Positions 25,445 to 32,919 of a stretch of DNA of 32,919 nucleotides are shown piece by piece; positions within the stretch are counted from its first letter, which is position 1; each line of letters starts with the position of its first letter. Both the position numbers and the translations under genes were made by a program. The notes beneath the pieces are model-generated. The model searched no databases and had not been told where the DNA came from. It was given only the letters and a program-made list of their open reading frames with translations. The stretch spans positions 1 through 32,919 of the forward strand of contig LNJC01000017.1 in the NCBI GenBank assembly GCA_001587575.1, given 5' to 3'. The stretch is from Candidatus Methanofastidiosum methylothiophilum. GTDB taxonomy: Archaea > Methanobacteriota_B > Thermococci > Methanofastidiosales > Methanofastidiosaceae.

Positions 25445-26356
25445 TTATTCTTTATCGTATGGTTCAATATGAATTGTAATTATAGTTTCAGGACCAAGGT
25501 AATTTCTTATCTCTGATTCAAGAAGATCTGATATCTGGTGGGCTTCGACTATGTTTAGTGATTTCTCAACTAGAATATGGATACTCATGGAATAATAATG
25601 TCCTATATGTCTTATTCTTAGTTTATGATAATCTTTAACTCCTTTTACGTTTGAAATTAACTCTAATAATTCTTTTTTCTTTTCATCGTCTACTGAAGTT
25701 TCAATTAGTTCTTTAACGCTATCTCTTAATATTTCTACTGCAACTTTTATGATTAATACACTTACAAAGATGGCTGCAATAGGATCTAAAATTCTAAATT
25801 TTTCTCCTAAAAATATTGCGCCGCCAATACCTATCATTGTTCCTATTGAAGATAAAGCATCAGATCTGTGGTGCCAAGCATTTGCAACTATCAATGAGCT
25901 ATTTATTTTATTCCCTACTTTTATAGTATATCTGTACATTAATTCTTTAGATATAATAGATAGAATAGCAGCAAAAAGCGCAATATATTCAGGTTTAGGC
26001 AAAACTCCTCCTTTAAGAGATATTAAAAGTTTTTCAAAACCTGAAAATACAATAAATAAAGCTACAATTATTAACATTAACCCTACAATAGCAGTTGACA
26101 ATGTCTCTATTTTTCCATGCCCATAATTGTGAGAATCATCTATAGGTTTTTTTACATATTGAAATCCCAATAAAACGACAATATCCGATGCAGTATCGGA
26201 AATAGAGTGGACTGAATCAGCAATCATTGCTGTACTATGGCCCAGTATCCCTGCGATAAATTTGAATATTGTCAAGGCTATATTCACAAGAAGTCCGATA
26301 TATGTAACTTTTAAACCTTGTTCCGTTCTTTCTAATCTGGACAAAACTTCTTGCAT
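25445..26356 (-). CDS. Cation diffusion facilitator (CDF) metal efflux protein
   Basis: 303 residues. Six TM helices carry both metal-site motifs: HSISD in TM2 (H50, D54) and HHRSD in TM5 (about 165-170). The C-terminal cytoplasmic ZT-dimer domain is complete (VKGVKDYHKLRIRHIGHYYSMSIHILVEKSLNIVEAH). HNYGHGKIE, the conserved loop after TM2, is present. It exports Zn2+, Fe2+ or Mn2+ by proton exchange; His/Asp sites favour Zn. It is divergent from a second CDF-fold gene at 26499. Confidence 0.92.
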   Translation of the reverse strand: MQEVLSRLERTEQGLKVTYIGLLVNIALTIFKFIAGILGHSTAMIADSVHSISDTASDIVVLLGFQYVKKPIDDSHNYGHGKIETLSTAIVGLMLIIVALFIVFSGFEKLLISLKGGVLPKPEYIALFAAILSIISKELMYRYTIKVGNKINSSLIVANAWHHRSDALSSIGTMIGIGGAIFLGEKFRILDPIAAIFVSVLIIKVAVEILRDSVKELIETSVDDEKKKELLELISNVKGVKDYHKLRIRHIGHYYSMSIHILVEKSLNIVEAHQISDLLESEIRNYLGPETIITIHIEPYDKE

Positions 26357-26468
26357 ATCTTATTATTTGTATACTATTTTAAATATTTGTTGTTATGCCT
26401 CTAATAATCTCTCTTTTTTATTAATTATATTCTTTGTTATGATGTGATATTAAGACTCGATTAGATAA

Positions 26469-26478
26469 GTTTATATCG
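26469..26478 (+). promoter_or_regulatory. TATA box for the CDF-like gene
   Basis: gtttatatcg is centred about 26 bp before the ATG at 26499, implying a leaderless mRNA. It lies in the 142-bp gap between the two divergent CDF-type genes. Confidence 0.5.
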
Positions 26479-26498
26479 TTTTTAATGAGAAAAGACCC

Positions 26499-27101
26499 AT
26501 GGATGATTTGTACAAGAAAGGACTTGTTCTTGAATATTTTACAGTAATATATAATATATTTGAAGCAATCTTTTCGATAATTTTTGGTAGCCTTTCAAAT
26601 AGCATTGCTTTGATAGGATTTGGTCTAGATAGTATCGTTGAATCTTTGTCTGGCATCATTCTAATATGGAGACTTAAAAAGCATGGATTTGTAGACCAAA
26701 CCGAAGAGCTAGACATAGAAAAAAAAGCAACGAAATTAGTAGGATTAACTTTTTTTATATTAGGTTTTTATGTTTTAGTAGAATCTTTAAGAAAATTAAT
26801 TACTATAGAAAAACCAGATCCTTCAGCTGCTGGAATTATAATTGCAATAGCCTCACTTTTGATAATGCCATTCTTATTTTATCAAAAAAATATTACAGGA
26901 AACAAAATTGGAAGCAAAGCACTGATAGCCGATTCAAAAGAAACACTTGCATGTGCTTTCCTATCTTTGCCTCTTTTTTTTGGTTTGACTTTAAACTATT
27001 TTTTTGGATTCTGGCAAGCTGATCCTATAGTGGGAATAATAATATTTATATTTCTTGTTAAAGAGGGAATTGAAATCATAAAGGGAGTCGATGTCGATTA
27101 A
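26499..27101 (+). CDS. CDF-like membrane protein without cytoplasmic domain
   Basis: 200 residues, six TM helices with a CDF-type fold: SNSIALIGFGLDSIVESLSG resembles the TM2 metal-site segment (with Asp/Glu in place of the HxxxD pair), and ALIADSKETLACAFLS resembles TM5. It stops right after TM6 (VKEGIEIIKGVDVD), so the cytoplasmic ZT-dimer domain of CDF proteins is absent. Similar short CDF relatives are known and poorly characterised. It is divergent from the full CDF at 25445 and 21 bp upstream of the HEXXH protein gene. Confidence 0.75.
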   Translation: MDDLYKKGLVLEYFTVIYNIFEAIFSIIFGSLSNSIALIGFGLDSIVESLSGIILIWRLKKHGFVDQTEELDIEKKATKLVGLTFFILGFYVLVESLRKLITIEKPDPSAAGIIIAIASLLIMPFLFYQKNITGNKIGSKALIADSKETLACAFLSLPLFFGLTLNYFFGFWQADPIVGIIIFIFLVKEGIEIIKGVDVD

Positions 27102-27122
27102 TAATACTTGATGGGGGATTAA

Positions 27123-27890
27123 ATGAAACCTTTTCCTGAAAGTTACATAAGAAAAATGGCAGATGAGCCTACAATTAGAATAATTGATTTATGGAAAAAA
27201 CTATCTGAAGAAATTTTTGATTATTCAATTGAAATAATGATTGGAGATAGAAAAGATAATCCTGAATTAAGACATATCGCTGGTGAACTTAACAGTGCTT
27301 ACCCCGGAATAATTGATGGAAAAGTAGTATTACCAATATGGCTTGAAAATCCAAAATCCTTCGATCCATTGTTGATAAGTCATGAAATAGGGCATTGGAT
27401 TTTGATGATAAAGGGATTTAAAGGTTTGGTCAATAAATATAATAGGCAGATGGGAATAGATGTTAATATGAATTCTCTTGCCCAGCATCCACCACTTTAC
27501 AAGCTTCAAAGAGAAATCGGGCATGACCCACAAAAAATGATTGATATAAGAGCAAAATCCAATCTGAATAATATCACTAAAGGACCAGAAATAATGGTCG
27601 GAGATAGATGGGCAGAATTAGCACTTCTATTCGCGGATGATATTTTGAACTGTTCAGAAGAAATAAAAAATGACTTAATTGAACTTTTAAAAGAAGACTT
27701 TCCGGTTACATTCTCTTTTCTAGAAAAAATATTAAATCTAACCTCTAGATACGATCTTAATGATCCAAAATCAAATCTATTATTCTTAAAAAATTTAGTC
27801 AATACAATTTATTTAGGCGAAGGCTGGAAAGTTATTGATGAAGTTATTGAATTAAAAGAAATGATTAGGGAATGCAACAATACTATCTAA
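27123..27890 (+). CDS. Putative zinc metallopeptidase-like protein with HEXXH motif
   Basis: 255 residues. The motif SHEIGHWILMI (about 88-98) is a canonical zincin HExxH in a helix, preceded by a strand-like region (KVVLPIWLENPKSFDPLLI). Later candidate ligands include the DRWAELALLFADD helix. No signal peptide or TM is seen, so it is probably cytosolic. I do not recognise the family, and substrate and activity are unknown. GGGGGATT lies 2-3 bases before the ATG. It follows the CDF-like gene by 21 bp and probably shares its transcript. Confidence 0.65.
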   Translation: MKPFPESYIRKMADEPTIRIIDLWKKLSEEIFDYSIEIMIGDRKDNPELRHIAGELNSAYPGIIDGKVVLPIWLENPKSFDPLLISHEIGHWILMIKGFKGLVNKYNRQMGIDVNMNSLAQHPPLYKLQREIGHDPQKMIDIRAKSNLNNITKGPEIMVGDRWAELALLFADDILNCSEEIKNDLIELLKEDFPVTFSFLEKILNLTSRYDLNDPKSNLLFLKNLVNTIYLGEGWKVIDEVIELKEMIRECNNTI

Positions 27891-28145
27891 CTATTTGTAT
27901 TTTATTTTTAATCCTAATACTATTAATACTAAGAACAAAGATATGCCATTTGCCAAAATAATAGGAATATCATTCCTTAGAATGCCATATATTAACCAAA
28001 AGAATATCCCCAAAGAAAGGAAAGCCCACATCCAAAAGGAAATATCCCTTGTTTCTTTAAGCCTAATCGTCTTTATGACTTGTGGCAATGATGAAGCTGT
28101 TGTAAGGAATGCAGCAAGTAATCCTATTACATTAATAATCTCCAT
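27891..28145 (-). CDS. SemiSWEET (MtN3/PQ-loop) transporter
   Basis: 84 residues with three TM helices (about 4-20, 38-58 and 63-80). The PQ motif is in TM1 (SSLPQVIKTIR), followed by the family's RDISFWMWAFLSLGIFFWLIYGI and LANGISLFLVL. SemiSWEETs dimerise to move sugars such as sucrose or glucose. Its stop abuts the stop of the convergent HEXXH gene with no spacer. Confidence 0.88.
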   Translation of the reverse strand: MEIINVIGLLAAFLTTASSLPQVIKTIRLKETRDISFWMWAFLSLGIFFWLIYGILRNDIPIILANGISLFLVLIVLGLKIKYK

Positions 28146-28257
28146 ACTCTAGAAAATACAAAATGTAATCATATGCCTTTCGGTATCTTTAATATTTTTA
28201 AATAAATACTCAAAAAACTTAATAAACTTTATTAGAAAAAATAGATTAGGTGCTATA

Positions 28258-29565
28258 ATGATTCATCCAATTGATAATAGATATGGTTCTGTCGAGATGA
28301 GAAAAATATTTGATGAAGAAGAGAGGCTAAATAAGATGCTTTTAGTTGAAGGTGCAATAGCAAAAGCCCATTCAGAATTAGGCCATATACCTAAAAAGGC
28401 AGGCGATGAAATTTTCAAGAAAGCGAATACGAAATACGTATCTCTTGAAAGAATGAAACAGATTGAGTCTGAGATTAATCATGATATAATGGCGTTAGTA
28501 CTTTCACTTTCTGAACAGTGTGGTGAATATGGAAAATATGTACATTTGGGCGCAACTTCAAATGATATTAATGATTCTGCAACAGCTCTTCAATTTGTAG
28601 AGGCTTTCAAAATAGTATTCCTAGATTTGGATAAACTTGAAATCATACTTAGAGATTTATCCAAGAAATATAGGGATACAGTTTGTGTAGGTAGGACTCA
28701 TGGACAACATGCAATACCAACGACATATGGGATGAAATTTGCTATCTTTTTAGATGAAGTAAGAAGAGCAAGAGATAGAATTGAATTCTCATATAGCAAT
28801 GTTTGTGGTAAAATTTCTGGTGCAGTTGGAACTATGGCCTCATATAAAGATGGGCCTGAATTACAGAAAAAAGTTGGAAATATTCTTGGAATAAAAATGG
28901 CAAAAATATCAAATCAAGTTGTATCAAGAGACATATATGCAGACGTTATGTACGCTCTAGCTTCTTTGGCTTCAACCTTAGACAAACTTGCTTTAGAAAT
29001 AAGAAATCTTCAAAGAACAGAAATAATGGAAATTGCAGAAGGGTTCGGAAAAAAGCAAGTCGGATCTTCAACTATGCCAAATAAGAAAAATCCCGTTACT
29101 TGTGAAAAGATATGTGGACTTGCCAGAGTATTGTATTCTAATGTATTTCCTGCACTTTTAAATAATCCACTATGGCATGAAAGAGATCTTACTAATTCTT
29201 CTTGTGAGAGAGTTATCCACCCTGAATCATTTATTCTTATCGACGAGATGCTTAAAGGAACAATTAAAGTATTATCAAATTTAGTATTTTATGGGGCCAA
29301 CGTAAAAAAGAATTTAGAACTAACTGGATACTCAAATTTAGCAGAAGTTCTAATGTTAAAACTAGTTGAAAAGGGAATGGGAAGACAGGAAGCCCACGAA
29401 GTAATGAGAGTTGTATCAATGAAAGAAGGAAAGTTCATTGACAATGTTAAGAAGGAGTCTAAAATAAAAGACCTACTTACAGAATCAGAAATAAACGATG
29501 CATTAAATCCTGAGAACTACATTGGATATGCCAAAGAGATAGTGGATGATGTAATTGGAAAATAA
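28258..29565 (+). CDS. purB: Adenylosuccinate lyase
   Basis: 435 residues. PurB cleaves adenylosuccinate to AMP and SAICAR to AICAR in purine synthesis. Signatures of the fumarase/aspartase superfamily are intact: HLGATSNDINDSATALQ, GRTHGQHAIPTTYGMKF and the GSSTMPNKKNPV loop with catalytic Ser. The N-terminus MIHPIDNRYGS is typical. AGGTG lies 6 bases before the ATG. It leads an operon with arcS, whose TTG start overlaps its last 11 bp. Confidence 0.96.
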   Translation: MIHPIDNRYGSVEMRKIFDEEERLNKMLLVEGAIAKAHSELGHIPKKAGDEIFKKANTKYVSLERMKQIESEINHDIMALVLSLSEQCGEYGKYVHLGATSNDINDSATALQFVEAFKIVFLDLDKLEIILRDLSKKYRDTVCVGRTHGQHAIPTTYGMKFAIFLDEVRRARDRIEFSYSNVCGKISGAVGTMASYKDGPELQKKVGNILGIKMAKISNQVVSRDIYADVMYALASLASTLDKLALEIRNLQRTEIMEIAEGFGKKQVGSSTMPNKKNPVTCEKICGLARVLYSNVFPALLNNPLWHERDLTNSSCERVIHPESFILIDEMLKGTIKVLSNLVFYGANVKKNLELTGYSNLAEVLMLKLVEKGMGRQEAHEVMRVVSMKEGKFIDNVKKESKIKDLLTESEINDALNPENYIGYAKEIVDDVIGK

Positions 29566-31135
29566 TCTTTCATTTGAAATTCTATATGAAGATGGCCATA
29601 GAATAGGAAAAGTAAGTATAAATAATATTTTAGAAAATACTCCTTTTATTTTACAGAATAGAGGAGATTACTTCCAATTTGGTAATATAACTATAGAAAA
29701 ACCTATTTCCTATCTTGTCGCCGAAACTTATCCAAGAGAAAGATATGACTTAACTACAGTTCCACTGATTCAAATACCCTTTGACATACCTTTAAAAGAA
29801 GCAAAAAGAATATCTGCATTAAATTTATCAATAATTGAGGATAGTAGAGAGCATTGTCTTCCTGTCTATCTAACAAAGTATAAGGAAATAAATCAAGAAT
29901 TATTAGACTACATACCTGAAAAATTTATCTATTTCTTTAAAAGAATCCCAGATGAAAGAATTCTTCTAGACTTCTTTTTCAAGTTGAAATTTAAGTATCC
30001 ATCTTCTATCTTTTTCATTGACTGTAAGAATTATGAAATTCCAATATTTCTTTTCATTGGATTTGATTTATTCTTAAATGAAGAAAATAATGAAAGATTT
30101 TTCAAAGAATATATGTCTAATCCTGAACCAGAACTAGTCGAGATGTACTCAAATGGCTCTGTAGATTCAAGGAGATTATTAAGAATTTTATACAAAGAAT
30201 TTTACAAATCATTTGAACCCCATTTAAGAAGGGAATTCAAAAGATCTTATTACATTGATGATATTTCTTTGGAAAGACCACAAGTTGTAAGATGGAGAAA
30301 AGAAATAGAAGAATACTATAAGCCTCCAACAAATCTTATTTTGTTACTTCCGTGCAGTGCAAAAAAACCTTATAGAAACTCCAAGTCACATACAAAAATA
30401 ATCTCATTTCTAAGAGAATTTCTAAAAGATAAATATCCAAACTTATCACAATTGATTCTTACTTCGCCGTTAGGGGTAGTTCCCAGAGAACTTGAAGATT
30501 ATGCAGATTATGATATCCCTGTTACTGGACATTGGAGCCAAGAAGAGCTAGATTCTCTTTCTCAACTACTTTGTTCATTACTCTATAAATGCAGCAATCC
30601 TTTAATAATAGCGCATTTTAGTGATAATAGTCCATATTTAAATGCACTTAAGGATATGCCCTTTGAGATTTCTTATACCAATGGATCCCTTGATGAACTA
30701 AAGAAAATACTAGAATTTAATAGATCTCTATGGGACAAGGAGTCAATTAGTGAATATAAAACAAAAGCTCAAAAAATGTTTTCATTTCAATTCAAAAAAG
30801 AATATAATTTGCCTTTTGACTATATTGAAAGGAGAAAAAGCACTGACTTAATTTTTAATAAAAAAAATATTGGGATATTCCAGAATAAAATTAAAGTCAA
30901 TGTAACAGGCGGGGAGCAAATAAAAGATTCCTTGTGGGTGAATATCGATTTTGATTTGAGAGGAGATGTTTTTTCAAAAGGAGTAATAAGTAATTCTGAC
31001 AATATCAGACCCGGTGATGATGTTATAATCATAAGAAACAATAAATGTGTAGGTGTGGGGGAGGCAATAGTATCTAGTGACATTATGAAAAAGTTAAAAA
31101 GAGGAAAAGTTGTTAAAATTAGAATGAGAGGATAA
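29555..31135 (+). CDS. arcS: Archaeosine synthase ArcS (TgtA2)
   Basis: 526 residues. ArcS adds an amino group to the nitrile of preQ0 at tRNA position 15 to give archaeosine. The diagnostic PCSAKKPYRNSKSH motif (about 266-279, catalytic Cys267) is present, as are LTSPLGVVPRELEDY and YDIPVTGHWSQEE. The C-terminal about 75 residues form a PUA RNA-binding domain (IRPGDDVIIIRNNKCVGVGEA). The start is TTG at 29555, preceded by GGATGAT within the purB end. The partner transglycosylase TgtA is not in this window. Confidence 0.92.
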   Translation: MENNLSFEILYEDGHRIGKVSINNILENTPFILQNRGDYFQFGNITIEKPISYLVAETYPRERYDLTTVPLIQIPFDIPLKEAKRISALNLSIIEDSREHCLPVYLTKYKEINQELLDYIPEKFIYFFKRIPDERILLDFFFKLKFKYPSSIFFIDCKNYEIPIFLFIGFDLFLNEENNERFFKEYMSNPEPELVEMYSNGSVDSRRLLRILYKEFYKSFEPHLRREFKRSYYIDDISLERPQVVRWRKEIEEYYKPPTNLILLLPCSAKKPYRNSKSHTKIISFLREFLKDKYPNLSQLILTSPLGVVPRELEDYADYDIPVTGHWSQEELDSLSQLLCSLLYKCSNPLIIAHFSDNSPYLNALKDMPFEISYTNGSLDELKKILEFNRSLWDKESISEYKTKAQKMFSFQFKKEYNLPFDYIERRKSTDLIFNKKNIGIFQNKIKVNVTGGEQIKDSLWVNIDFDLRGDVFSKGVISNSDNIRPGDDVIIIRNNKCVGVGEAIVSSDIMKKLKRGKVVKIRMRG

Positions 31136-31136
31136 T

Positions 31137-31535
31137 TTGGATCAAACAATATATCTAAAAACTATAAAGAGAGTAGAGGCTATTGAAATAACAAAAGAAG
31201 TTAAAGATATTATTTCTAAATCTAAGCTATCTTCTGGAATCTGCTTAATTTACTCTCCCCATACTACCTCTGGAATAATGATTAACGAGAGCTACGATCC
31301 ATCTGTTGTAGAAGACATAAACAAATTTCTCTCAGAATTAGTTCCACATAATTTAAGATATAGACATCTTGAAGGGAATTCAGATGCACACATAAAATCT
31401 TCTATAGTTGGACACTCAAAAACAATCATAATTCAAGATGAAAAACTTGTTCTTGGAACATGGCAGGGAATATTTTTCATGGAGTTTGATGGCCCCAGAA
31501 CAAGAAAAATATTTGTAAAACTAATTAAAGGTTGA
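31137..31535 (+). CDS. YjbQ/UPF0047 family protein
   Basis: 132 residues, the usual length. Conserved features: GICLIYSPHTTSGIMINESYDPSV, then HNLRYRHLEGNSDAHIKSSIVG and LGTWQGIFFMEFDGPRTRKI, whose His residues form the putative metal or active site. Members can show weak thiamine-phosphate synthase activity, but the physiological role is unsettled. The start is TTG 31137, after GAGGAT, 1 bp downstream of the arcS stop. It is part of the purB-arcS operon. Confidence 0.9.
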   Translation: MDQTIYLKTIKRVEAIEITKEVKDIISKSKLSSGICLIYSPHTTSGIMINESYDPSVVEDINKFLSELVPHNLRYRHLEGNSDAHIKSSIVGHSKTIIIQDEKLVLGTWQGIFFMEFDGPRTRKIFVKLIKG

Positions 31536-31538
31536 ATC

Positions 31539-32303
31539 ATGCTTCAAACTGCTTTAAAAGCTGCAGTAGCTTCTGGCCGAATTATTAGAAAATACTATAG
31601 AAAAGATTGTGGAATTTATAAAAAAGGAGATTATGATCTAGTTACTGATGCAGATTATGAATCAGAAAAGAAAGCTATGGAAATAATAAGCTATGATTTT
31701 CCAGATCATTCTTTTTTATGTGAAGAATGCGGATTCTCTGGTCATAATGATTCAGAATATAAATGGTTAATCGATGCACTTGATGGAACTATTAACTTCT
31801 CTAGACGTATTCCCTTATTTTCTGTTTCTATCGCATTATTAAAAAATGAAGTCCCAACTCTTTCAGTAATTTATAATCCTATAACTGAAGATCTTTACTA
31901 TTCCGAAAAAGGAAAGGGTTCCTATCTGAATGATAAAAAGATTATTATTTCAAATAAAAACGAGCTAAATAATTCGATAGCAGTGACAGATTTAACGAAA
32001 GATAGGCATTACCATGAAGAATTCTTTAAGACAATCTCTTCTTTATCAAAAGATCTTCTTGGAATTCGTCTAACTCAATCGACTTCAATTAATTTGGCTT
32101 TTGTTGCAGAGGGAAAATATGACATATTTATTAAAAATAAAATCAACTATTATGATTTAATTGCCGGAACTTTGATGTGTGAAGAAGCCGGGGGAACTGC
32201 AATTGATTTTTCAGGAAACAATATTTCTAAATCTTCTAAGGGAATTATAGTTTCAAATAATTTATTGGCTATGAAAATCTTAGAAAGAATTCAATTAAAA
32301 TAA
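31539..32303 (+). CDS. Inositol monophosphatase/FBPase-family phosphatase
   Basis: 254 residues. The metal-dependent phosphatase motifs are LVTDADYESE, a Glu pair in FLCEECG (about 62-63), WLIDALDGTINF (Asp79, Asp82) and YYDLIAGTLMCEEAGG (Asp206), close to the IMPase signatures but with YYD in place of WD. Archaeal members typically act as bifunctional inositol-1-phosphatase/fructose-1,6-bisphosphatase. It starts 3 bp after yjbQ and ends the purB-arcS-yjbQ operon. Its stop abuts that of the convergent gene at 32304. Confidence 0.9.
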   Translation: MLQTALKAAVASGRIIRKYYRKDCGIYKKGDYDLVTDADYESEKKAMEIISYDFPDHSFLCEECGFSGHNDSEYKWLIDALDGTINFSRRIPLFSVSIALLKNEVPTLSVIYNPITEDLYYSEKGKGSYLNDKKIIISNKNELNNSIAVTDLTKDRHYHEEFFKTISSLSKDLLGIRLTQSTSINLAFVAEGKYDIFIKNKINYYDLIAGTLMCEEAGGTAIDFSGNNISKSSKGIIVSNNLLAMKILERIQLK

Positions 32304-32843
32304 TTATTTTATATTCTTGTCAAGCAACTCTATTGCATCAAGAACTTTAGATATATGGGCCCACATTTTACTCTGTTCCCATAATTCTATTAGATTATCT
32401 GCATATCCAGAAAATCTATAGTACATCTTTTCTCTGTTCCATATCTTAGATATATTTCTCTCTCTGTTAATAAGAAAAGTCATTGGAAGAATCTTCATAT
32501 TGCCATAGTTATCAAAATAAACTACTCCATAGTCTTCAGATACATTGTAATTAAGATCACTTAATAGTTTAATATCTATATTATGTTTTGAACAAAAATT
32601 ATTAATATCTTTTCCATTTACTGGACCAATACCAATTAATTCAGCTTTAATTTCAGTAAACTCATTTTGTGTTTTTGAATAATATATTATCTCAGAATTT
32701 TCAGATTCGAAACTATTCTTGTCAAAAAAGAAAAGAACTATCCATTTACTTTTCAATTCATCCAAACAAATTTTCTTATTCTCTTTATCTTTTAAGCAGA
32801 AATTGATGGCCCGTTCACCTTCTATTAGTTTTTTATATTGCAT
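32304..32843 (-). CDS. Peroxiredoxin-fold protein lacking the peroxidatic cysteine
   Basis: 179 residues with a thioredoxin/AhpC-BCP-type fold: AINFCLKDKENKKICLDELKSKWIVLFFFDKN, AELIGIGPVNGKDINNFCSKHNIDIKLLSDLNYNVSEDYGVV and MTFLINRERNISKIW. The normal active site after the first strand (PxxxTxxC) reads DKNSFESENSEI, with no Cys. Three cysteines occur elsewhere (INFC, KIC and NNFC). It may be a non-catalytic or redirected relative. The ATG at 32843 is in an AT-rich promoter-like region running to the window end, where no further gene is seen. Confidence 0.78.
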   Translation of the reverse strand: MQYKKLIEGERAINFCLKDKENKKICLDELKSKWIVLFFFDKNSFESENSEIIYYSKTQNEFTEIKAELIGIGPVNGKDINNFCSKHNIDIKLLSDLNYNVSEDYGVVYFDNYGNMKILPMTFLINRERNISKIWNREKMYYRFSGYADNLIELWEQSKMWAHISKVLDAIELLDKNIK

Positions 32844-32919
32844 AAATAAAAATAAGATTTTTTTTATTTATCTCTTTTGTAAATAAACTCTAATTCATAC
32901 TAAGAATTATTGCTGCTTT

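Noticed and set aside
25749-26126. Plus-strand 125-codon frame opposite the CDF transporter
   Set aside because: It is a mirror of the transmembrane codons of the real gene and has no independent support.
27895-28152. Plus-strand 85-codon frame opposite the SemiSWEET gene
   Set aside because: It is antisense to a clear SemiSWEET and has no recognisable features of its own.

Overview
The window is about 33 kb of AT-rich, gene-dense archaeal DNA. Archaeal hallmarks are a family B DNA polymerase with a C-terminal PCNA-binding box, archaeosine synthase ArcS, the SPOUT methyltransferase Trm56, a TrmB-type regulator, and TATA boxes about 25 bp upstream of start codons (leaderless transcripts) mixed with GGTGAT/GGAGGT ribosome-binding sites. 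An AtwA gene (component A2, the ATPase that activates methyl-coenzyme M reductase) points to an MCR-bearing euryarchaeon, i.e. a methanogen or close relative. Low GC and the gene mix would fit a Methanofastidiosum-like lineage, but that placement is a guess from memory and cannot be proven from this window.

Layout. 1-3916: an IS481-type element that occurs twice. The last 75 bp of one copy open the window and a full 1016-bp copy sits at 2886-3901 with 15-bp target duplications. Between them lie a two-TM potassium channel, a polytopic membrane protein and an UPF0173 metallo-hydrolase. 3955-6203: a TrmB-like regulator divergent from a small operon of a membrane polyferredoxin, a cupin and a frameshifted PAS protein. 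6223-7747: a sodium/solute symporter with a 52-residue membrane partner. 7875-12109: PolB, a small zinc protein and a YgiQ-type radical SAM protein. 12406-17908: AtwA, a lipoprotein with a glucuronyl C5-epimerase-like domain, a methyltransferase, a nitrilase-family hydrolase, a lone RAM domain overlapping Trm56, and a membrane-anchored NTF2-like protein that seems to begin at a non-standard ATA codon.

17972-24409: a two-subunit 2-oxoacid:ferredoxin oxidoreductase, a nitroreductase, a lipoprotein acetolactate decarboxylase broken by an exact 20-bp tandem duplication, and a three-gene polar amino acid ABC importer. 24575-28145: a zinc-ribbon membrane protein, two divergently oriented CDF-fold proteins, an HEXXH protein and a SemiSWEET. 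28258-32843: an operon of purB, arcS, yjbQ and an IMPase-family phosphatase, facing a peroxiredoxin-fold protein that lacks the peroxidatic cysteine.

No tRNA, rRNA, CRISPR array, phage or defence locus was recognised, and no clearly novel multi-gene system is evident. The most interesting signals are small-scale: an insertion sequence that appears to donate the ribosome-binding site, start codon and first residues of the neighbouring channel; the tandem-duplication switch in acetolactate decarboxylase; an AtwA with missing ATPase motifs; and a cluster of small frame-changing indels that could be real decay, phase variation or assembly error.
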